From Blastococcus sp. LR1 (GTDB taxonomy: Bacteria > Actinomycetota > Actinomycetes > Mycobacteriales > Geodermatophilaceae): 64,000 nt of DNA. The stretch covers positions 434,001 through 498,000 of the forward strand of contig NZ_JAIUJY010000002.1 of the NCBI RefSeq assembly GCF_020166105.1, written 5' to 3'. Below are positions 58,839 through 64,000 of this stretch, piece after piece. Every line of letters begins with the position of its first letter. Position 1 is the first letter of the stretch. The position numbers and the translations under genes are program-made. Below the pieces are notes generated by a model. It had not been told where the DNA came from. It did no database searches and saw nothing but the letters and a program-made list of their open reading frames with translations.

Positions 58839-60110
58839 GTGAGCGAGCACCAGCACCCCGGAACCGGCCAGCAGTACGGCTGGCAGCCCCCGCAGCCGGC
58901 CGGCCAGCAGGACACCATCCAGCACACGGCCCAGCAGACCGCCCAGCCGCCGACCTACCCCGGCTACGGCGGCTTCCCGACGCCGCCGGCCGCACAGCCG
59001 GAGCGGACGTCGGCCCGCGGGAGCCGGCTCCGCATCGGGCTGGTCGGCCTGGTCGCCGGTGCGCTGATCGGCGGCGGCGCCGGGGCAGGCGTGGCCACCT
59101 TCCTCGACGGGTCCGACGGGACCTCCAGCTCCTCCGCGCCGGCGCAGAGCGTGACGATCAAGGATCCGGAGCGGGCCACCACCGCGACCGCGGCCGCCGC
59201 CAAGGCCGCTCCCAGCGTCGTCACCGTCTACGTCTCCAGCGGGTCGGGCGCCGGCAGCGGCTCCGGCGTCGTCCTCACCGCCGACGGCTACGTGCTCACC
59301 AACAACCACGTCGTCGCCGAGGGCGGGAACGGCGGCAGCGTGCAGGTGCGCACCTCCGACGGGGCGCTCTACGACGCCGAGATCGTCGGGACCGATCCCG
59401 CCTTCGACCTCGCGGTGCTCCGGCTCGACGGCGCCGACGACCTGACGCCGGCCACCTTCGCCGACTCCGACGAGCTGCAGATCGGCGACGTCGCCGTCGC
59501 CATCGGCGCCCCGCTGGGCCTGTCCAACACGGTCACCGACGGCATCATCAGCGCCACCAACCGCGCCGTGGCCACCGGCTCGACCCAGGACGACGCGACC
59601 GTGCTCGACGCGATCCAGACCGACGCCGCGATCAACCCCGGCAACTCCGGCGGCGCTCTGGTCGACGCCGCCGGCGAGGTCATCGGCATCAACACCGCCA
59701 TCGCCACCGTCGCCTCGGGCATGCCGGGCGGCCAGTCGCAGAGCGGCAACATCGGCGTCGGTTTCGCCATCCCCGGCAACACCGCCCAGCGGGTCGCCCA
59801 GGAGATCATCGAGACCGGCACGGCGACCCGCGCGTTCCTCGGCGTGAGCGCGCGCACCGCGGCCGACGACGAGAACAGCGAGGTCGGCACCGGCGCCCAG
59901 ATCGAGACGGTGGAGCCCGACAGCGCCGCCGAGCGCGCCGGCCTCCAGCGCGGCGACGTCGTCACCGCCGTGGGCGACCGCCCGGTCACCACCTCCACGG
60001 AGCTCACCGCCGCCGTGCGCAGCCTGGCCCCGGGCGAGAGCGTCGAGCTCACCGTGCGCCGGGGTTCGGGCAGCAGCACCGTCGAGGTCACCCTGGGCGA
60101 GACCAGCTGA
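58839..60110 (+). CDS. HtrA/DegP-type serine protease with PDZ domain
   Basis: 423 residues. A disordered Gln/Pro-rich cytoplasmic head (1-60), one membrane helix (65-88, LRIGLVGLVAGALIGGG), then a trypsin-like domain outside the membrane with the triad His157 (NNHVVA), Asp190 (FDLAVLRL) and Ser270 (GNSGGA), and one PDZ domain (from about 330, AFLGVSARTA and AERAGLQRGDVVTAVGDRP). It degrades or refolds damaged exported proteins. GTG 58839 has AGGAGAGGA about ten bases upstream. It lies 110 bases after the UPF0014 gene; DUF445 follows after 43 bases with its own promoter. Confidence 0.95.
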   Translation: MSEHQHPGTGQQYGWQPPQPAGQQDTIQHTAQQTAQPPTYPGYGGFPTPPAAQPERTSARGSRLRIGLVGLVAGALIGGGAGAGVATFLDGSDGTSSSSAPAQSVTIKDPERATTATAAAAKAAPSVVTVYVSSGSGAGSGSGVVLTADGYVLTNNHVVAEGGNGGSVQVRTSDGALYDAEIVGTDPAFDLAVLRLDGADDLTPATFADSDELQIGDVAVAIGAPLGLSNTVTDGIISATNRAVATGSTQDDATVLDAIQTDAAINPGNSGGALVDAAGEVIGINTAIATVASGMPGGQSQSGNIGVGFAIPGNTAQRVAQEIIETGTATRAFLGVSARTAADDENSEVGTGAQIETVEPDSAAERAGLQRGDVVTAVGDRPVTTSTELTAAVRSLAPGESVELTVRRGSGSSTVEVTLGETS

Positions 60111-60153
60111 GGTCCGCTGCGGCCGCCCGGCCCCGGTCCCTAGGCTGGGCCGG

Positions 60154-61434
60154 GTGGCCGCTCCCTCACTGACCCCGCCCCTGGCCGGGTCCCTCGACGA
60201 CCCGGCCCGCGCGCGCGACCTCGCCCGGATGAAGCGACTGGCGACCGGGCTCTTCGGCGTCGCCGCAGCGGTGTTCCTCGGCTGCGTCCTGCTCGGCGAG
60301 GAGGCGGGCGCCTGGGTCGGGTACGTGCGGGCGACCGCCGAGGCCTCGATGGTCGGCGCGCTGGCCGACTGGTTCGCGGTCACGGCCCTCTTCCGGCACC
60401 CGTTGCGGCTGCCGATCCCGCACACCGCGATCATCCCGCGGAAGAAGGACCAGATCGGCGAGAGCCTGGGCGCCTTCGTCCAGGAGAACTTCCTGACCCG
60501 CGCCGTCATCGAGGAGAAGCTCGCCACCATCGACGTCCCGGGCCGGCTGGGTGGCTTCCTCGCCGCTCCCGGGCGGGCCGAGCGGCTGGGCGGCGACGCC
60601 GCGAAGGTCCTCACCGCGGTCACCGACCTGCTCAAGGACGAGGACCTGCAGCCCGCCGTCGCCTCGCTGGTCGACCGCAAGCTGCACGAGACGCCTGCCG
60701 CGCCCGGCCTGGCACGGGTGCTGGAGCTGGTCGTGGACGGCGACCGGCACCAGGAGGTGCTCTCGGCGGCCCTGCGGCTGATGGCCCGCTTCCTGGACGA
60801 GAACCGCCTGGTGTTCCGGGCCCAACTGGGCGGCGCCTCCCCCGCCTGGGTGCCCGACTGGGTGGACGACCGCGTCTTCGACCGCGCGTTCGCCGGGATC
60901 CACAGCTTCATCGCCGAGGTCGGCGACGATTCCCGCCACGAGCTGCGCCGCTCCTACGACGCCCGGCTGCGGGCCTACGTGCACGCGCTGCGCACCGACC
61001 CGGAGACCGCGGAGCGGGTCGAGGAGTTCAAGCGGGAGGTGCTCGAGCACCCGGCGATCCGCGACTGGTCCGGCTCGCTGTGGACCACCGCGAAGAACAC
61101 CTTCCTCACCGCCGCGGCCGACCCCACCTCGCCGCTGCGGGAGCGGATCACCGCGCTGATCGCCGATGGCGCGAAGCTGCTGCAGAACGACCCGACCGTC
61201 CGCGAGCTGGTCCAGCGGCACAGCCGCCGCGCCGTGGGGTACGCCGTCGAGCGGTTCTCCGGAGACCTGGCGGACCTGGTGAGCAGCACCGTCGCCCGCT
61301 GGGACACCGAGGAGACCAGCCGTCGCATCGAGCTCCAGGTGGGCCGCGACCTGCAGTGGATCCGGGTGAACGGCACCGTCGTCGGCGGCCTCGCCGGCCT
61401 CGTCATCTACACCGTGGCCCAGCTGCTCTCCTGA
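60154..61434 (+). CDS. DUF445 family membrane protein
   Basis: 426 residues. DUF445 signature: one membrane helix near the start (TGLFGVAAAVFLGCVLLG), the conserved VRATAEASMVGALADWFAVT and LFRHPLRLPIPHTAIIPRKK, then a long helical region and a second helix at the end (TVVGGLAGLVIYTVAQLL). Function unknown; relatives are called YjiN-like. GTG 60154 is seven bases after TAGGCT (60141-60146), so the transcript is leaderless and independent of htrA. Confidence 0.88.
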   Translation: MAAPSLTPPLAGSLDDPARARDLARMKRLATGLFGVAAAVFLGCVLLGEEAGAWVGYVRATAEASMVGALADWFAVTALFRHPLRLPIPHTAIIPRKKDQIGESLGAFVQENFLTRAVIEEKLATIDVPGRLGGFLAAPGRAERLGGDAAKVLTAVTDLLKDEDLQPAVASLVDRKLHETPAAPGLARVLELVVDGDRHQEVLSAALRLMARFLDENRLVFRAQLGGASPAWVPDWVDDRVFDRAFAGIHSFIAEVGDDSRHELRRSYDARLRAYVHALRTDPETAERVEEFKREVLEHPAIRDWSGSLWTTAKNTFLTAAADPTSPLRERITALIADGAKLLQNDPTVRELVQRHSRRAVGYAVERFSGDLADLVSSTVARWDTEETSRRIELQVGRDLQWIRVNGTVVGGLAGLVIYTVAQLLS

Positions 61435-61446
61435 GCCCTGCGACCG

Positions 61447-61875
61447 TCAGGCCTGGATGTAGTCGACGAGCTGCCGCCGCTCCTCCTCCAGCTCGTCCAG
61501 CCGGGCCTTCACGACGTCGCCGATCGAGACGATGCCGACCAGGACGTCGTCGGCGACGACGGGGACGTGCCGCACCCGGTGATCCGTCATCGTGCGCGCG
61601 AGACCGTCCAGGCTGGCCTCGGGCGGGCAGACGTGCACCTCCGTCGTCATCACGCTGGACACGGGGTCGGCGAGGAGCCCGGCGCCGCGCTCGTGCAGTC
61701 CCCGGGCGACGTCCCGCTCGGAGATGATGCCGTCGACGTGACGGCCGTCGGAGGACACGACCAGCGCGCCGATGCCCTTCTCCGCCAGCAACGCCAGCGC
61801 GGTCCCGACGCTCTCCGACCCGTCGACGGTGGCGACTTCACGGCTCTTGTGGCGGAGCAGTTGGCTGATCTGCAC
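61447..61875 (-). CDS. CBS-domain pair protein
   Basis: 142 residues made of two CBS domains (about 5-60, VQISQLLRHKSREVATVDGS, and 72-130, VHVCPPEASLDGLARTMTDH and RHVPVVADDVLVGIVSIGDV). Stand-alone CBS pairs bind adenine nucleotides or SAM and often act as energy sensors; the partner is not known. The GTG at 61875 follows GGAGGAGGAAGT. It is convergent with DUF445 (13 bases) and separate from rlmB upstream by 65 bases. Confidence 0.9.
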   Translation of the reverse strand: MQISQLLRHKSREVATVDGSESVGTALALLAEKGIGALVVSSDGRHVDGIISERDVARGLHERGAGLLADPVSSVMTTEVHVCPPEASLDGLARTMTDHRVRHVPVVADDVLVGIVSIGDVVKARLDELEEERRQLVDYIQA

Positions 61876-61940
61876 ACTTCCTCCTCCGACGCGGTGCCGC
61901 GGAGTGTGCTCCTCCTGCTGCCCGGGGGGCAACGGTCGGC

Positions 61941-62903
61941 TCAGCGGCGGGCGGCGGCCGCCTGGTAGAGCGCGATGCCGGCGGCGACGCTGACGTTGAG
62001 CGACTCGGTGTCGCGGTCGATCGGGATGCGCACGACGACGTCGCACTTCTCCCGGACCAGCCGCGAGAGGCCGGTGCCCTCGGCGCCGACGACGAGCGCG
62101 ACCGGGTCGGCGAAGCCGTCGTACTCGTGCAGCTCGACGTCGCCGTCGCCGGCCAGGCCGACCGTCTGGAGCCCGGCGTCCTGGTAGGCGGTGAGCGCAC
62201 GCGGCAGGTTCACCGCGCGGGCGACCCGCAGCCGCGCCGCCGCGCCGGCGCTGGTGCGCCAGGCCGAGGCGGTCATGCCGACCGCCCGGCGCTGCGGAAC
62301 GACGACGCCGTGGGCGTCGAAGGCCGCGGCCGAGCGCACGACGGCGCCGAGGTTGCGCGGGTCGGTGACGCCGTCCATGGCGACGATCAGCGGCGCCCGG
62401 CCGGAGTCGCGCGCGATCTGGAGGAAGTCGTCCGGGTGCGCGTAGTCGTAGGGCGGCACCTGCAGGCCGATGCCCTGGTGCAGCGCGCCCTGGGACATCC
62501 GGTCGAACTCGCCCTTGCCGACCTCGAGCAGCGGCAGGCCGCGGTCCGCAGCCAGCCCCAGCGCCTCGGTGATCCGCTCGTCCGCGCCGGGCCGGGTGGT
62601 GTCGCCGGTGACGACGTACAGCGCCGTCGCGGGGATCCGCGCGCGCAGCGCCTCGACGACGGGGTTGCGGCCGAGCAGCAGCTCCGGCTGCTCCGCGGAA
62701 CGCTGACGGGCCCGCGCCCGGTCCGCGCGCTGGCGGGCCTCGTCCGCGGCGCGGCGCGCGGCGGGGTGCCCGGTGCGCTGCTCGGCGGGCGGGGTCGCGC
62801 CACGTCCGGCGAGCGACCGCCGGTTCTTGCCACCAGTACCTGCGGTGGCGGTCTTCTTGCCTGCACCGTCGCTACGGCCTCGGCGTTGGCTGTTGCCGGC
62901 CAT
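61941..62903 (-). CDS. rlmB: 23S rRNA (guanosine-2251-2'-O)-methyltransferase RlmB
   Basis: 320-residue SpoU enzyme. After a basic, disordered head (1-72) comes the RlmB amino-terminal substrate domain ([20 protein letters not shown]), then the knot with [20 protein letters not shown] (motif 1), [16 protein letters not shown] (motif 2) and [17 protein letters not shown] (motif 3). It methylates G2251 of 23S rRNA in the P-loop, using SAM. ATG 62903 shares one base with the cysS stop (TGATG), the usual cysS-rlmB pairing in actinomycetes, which strengthens the name. Confidence 0.94.
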   Translation of the reverse strand: MAGNSQRRGRSDGAGKKTATAGTGGKNRRSLAGRGATPPAEQRTGHPAARRAADEARQRADRARARQRSAEQPELLLGRNPVVEALRARIPATALYVVTGDTTRPGADERITEALGLAADRGLPLLEVGKGEFDRMSQGALHQGIGLQVPPYDYAHPDDFLQIARDSGRAPLIVAMDGVTDPRNLGAVVRSAAAFDAHGVVVPQRRAVGMTASAWRTSAGAAARLRVARAVNLPRALTAYQDAGLQTVGLAGDGDVELHEYDGFADPVALVVGAEGTGLSRLVREKCDVVVRIPIDRDTESLNVSVAAGIALYQAAAARR

Positions 62904-64000
62904 CAGCGGCTCAGCTCCCATCGGGTTCCTTGCGGGGTGTCCTCGACCGAGAGGCCGAGGGCGGCGAGCTGGTCGCGGATCGCGTCCGCCGCCGCGAAGT
63001 CCTTGCGTGCACGGGCCGCCCGGCGCTGCTCGAGAGCGAGCGCCACCAGCCCGTCGGTGGCCTGCGCCAGCCGGTCGTCCGTTCCGCCCGCGCTGACCCA
63101 CTGCGGGTCGAGCGGGTCGAGGCCCAGGACGCCGAGCATCGCGCGCACCGAGCCGAGCGCGGCCCCGATCGCGGCGTCGTCGCCGTCGGCCAGGGCGGTG
63201 TTGCCCTGCCGGACCGCCTCGTGGACCGCGGCGATCGCGGCCGGGGTGCTCAGGTCGTCGTCGAGCGCCGCGCGGAACTCGGCAGGCAGCTCGCCCTCCA
63301 CCTGCGACCCCACGCGCTCGACGGCGCGCTTCACGAACGACTCGATCCGGCGGTAGGCCTGCCCGGCCTCCTCCAGCGCGGCGTCGGTGAACTCGATCGT
63401 CGAGCGGTAGTGCGGGGCGACGAGGTAGTAGCGGAGCTCGACCGGGCGGACCCGCTGGACCACCTCGTCGACCAGCGCGGTGTTGCCCATCGACTTGCTC
63501 ATCTTCTCGCCGCCGAGAGTCACCCAGCCGTTGTGCATCCAGTACGAGGCGAAGTCCTGGCCGGCGGCCCGGGACTGGGCCTGCTCGTTCTCGTGGTGCG
63601 GGAAGCGCAGGTCCAGGCCGCCGCCGTGGATGTCGAAGGCGTCGCCGAGGTAGCGCCCGGCCATGGCCGAGCACTCCAGGTGCCAGCCGGGGCGGCCGCG
63701 ACCCCACGGGGTCGGCCAGGACGCCGTCTCCGGCTCGCCCGGCTTGCTGCCCTTCCAGAGGGCGAAGTCACGGGGGTCGCGCTTGCGGTCGTCGGTGTCG
63801 GTGTCGGCCGCCGGCTCCAGGTTCTCCAGCCGCTGACCGGTGAGCGCCCCGTACTCGGGGAAGGAGCGCACGTCGAAGTAGACGTCGCCGTCGACGGCGT
63901 AGGCGTGGCCGCGCTCGATCAGCCGCTCCATGAGCTCGACCATCTCGGGGACGTGCCCGGTGGCCCGCGGCTCGTAGGTCGGCGGCAGGATGCCGAGCAC
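62903..64000 (-). CDS. cysS: Cysteinyl-tRNA synthetase, partial
   Basis: Carboxy-terminal 365 residues of a class I cysteinyl-tRNA synthetase; about 100 residues, including the HIGH motif, run off the right edge. Seen are the zinc/catalytic core [20 protein letters not shown] with [19 protein letters not shown] (zinc ligands Cys and two His), the KMSKS loop as [12 protein letters not shown], the DALR anticodon domain ([20 protein letters not shown] and following) and the terminal domain [20 protein letters not shown]. It charges tRNA-Cys. It is in an operon with rlmB through a one-base overlap. Confidence 0.97.
   Translation of the reverse strand: MLGILPPTYEPRATGHVPEMVELMERLIERGHAYAVDGDVYFDVRSFPEYGALTGQRLENLEPAADTDTDDRKRDPRDFALWKGSKPGEPETASWPTPWGRGRPGWHLECSAMAGRYLGDAFDIHGGGLDLRFPHHENEQAQSRAAGQDFASYWMHNGWVTLGGEKMSKSMGNTALVDEVVQRVRPVELRYYLVAPHYRSTIEFTDAALEEAGQAYRRIESFVKRAVERVGSQVEGELPAEFRAALDDDLSTPAAIAAVHEAVRQGNTALADGDDAAIGAALGSVRAMLGVLGLDPLDPQWVSAGGTDDRLAQATDGLVALALEQRRAARARKDFAAADAIRDQLAALGLSVEDTPQGTRWELSR

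Overview
The window is a single stretch of very GC-rich chromosome that looks like a high-GC actinomycete. The gene set (sepH, DUF3027, DUF3263, DUF5313, DUF2530, UPF0014, bacterial XPB with a WYL partner, 13E12-type DUF222/HNH gene, GroEL ending in GGM repeats, frequent GTG and leaderless starts) and overall codon use suggest Geodermatophilaceae (Blastococcus/Geodermatophilus/Modestobacter). That family placement is an inference, not something the sequence proves. I find no insertion sequence, prophage, CRISPR array or rRNA; there is one tRNA. Both ends cut genes: an S9 peptidase at the left (its carboxy-terminal half is missing) and cysS at the right (about 100 amino-terminal residues are missing).

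Layout. 1-5.7 kb: S9 peptidase, the division protein SepH, a YflT-type stress protein, a SpoU methyltransferase and a membrane PAS-GGDEF-EAL enzyme. 5.7-7.8 kb: a TetR-controlled drug-type ABC exporter operon with a clear promoter and operator. 7.8-15.7 kb: amino-acid permease with thioesterase, aldo/keto reductase, RNA ligase-like phosphodiesterase, MarR-MFS operon, NCS2 purine/uracil permease. 15.7-21.6 kb: DUF2530, an SOS-box-linked DUF222/HNH gene, DUF3027, MFS, DUF2771 lipoprotein, cold-shock-domain protein and two DUF202 proteins. 21.6-33.3 kb: nucleotidyltransferase-like protein, endonuclease/exonuclease/phosphatase protein, small membrane proteins, then a helicase neighbourhood (helicase-associated/WYL protein, XPB, and a second DEAD-like helicase). 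33.3-38.3 kb: a 994-residue LuxR-type ATP-binding regulator, small proteins, and an MHS-type transporter. 38.4-38.6 kb: a candidate small RNA with promoter, closed fold and terminator. 38.7-44.6 kb: short metabolic and conserved genes, many in back-to-back leaderless pairs. 44.8-48.6 kb: groEL (two CIRCE operators), cold shock protein, and threonine synthase behind a SAM-I riboswitch. 48.6-57.8 kb: HAD phosphatase, an envelope locus with an exported hydrolase fused to an ABC ATPase plus its permease and a LytR_C protein, RarD, tRNA-Thr. 57.9-64 kb: UPF0014 permease, HtrA protease, DUF445, CBS protein, rlmB and cysS.

Themes. About 20 genes have a TANNNT/CANNNT-like -10 hexamer 6-7 bases before the start codon, the pattern of leaderless transcripts, and I used this to choose starts. 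Several such genes are divergent pairs whose -10 hexamers touch or overlap. Two genes (TetR and the RNA phosphodiesterase) appear to start at CTG in a CTGA overlap with the upstream stop. The strongest candidates for undescribed biology are the hydrolase-ABC fusion (50763-53654) and the structured RNA at 38423-38602.
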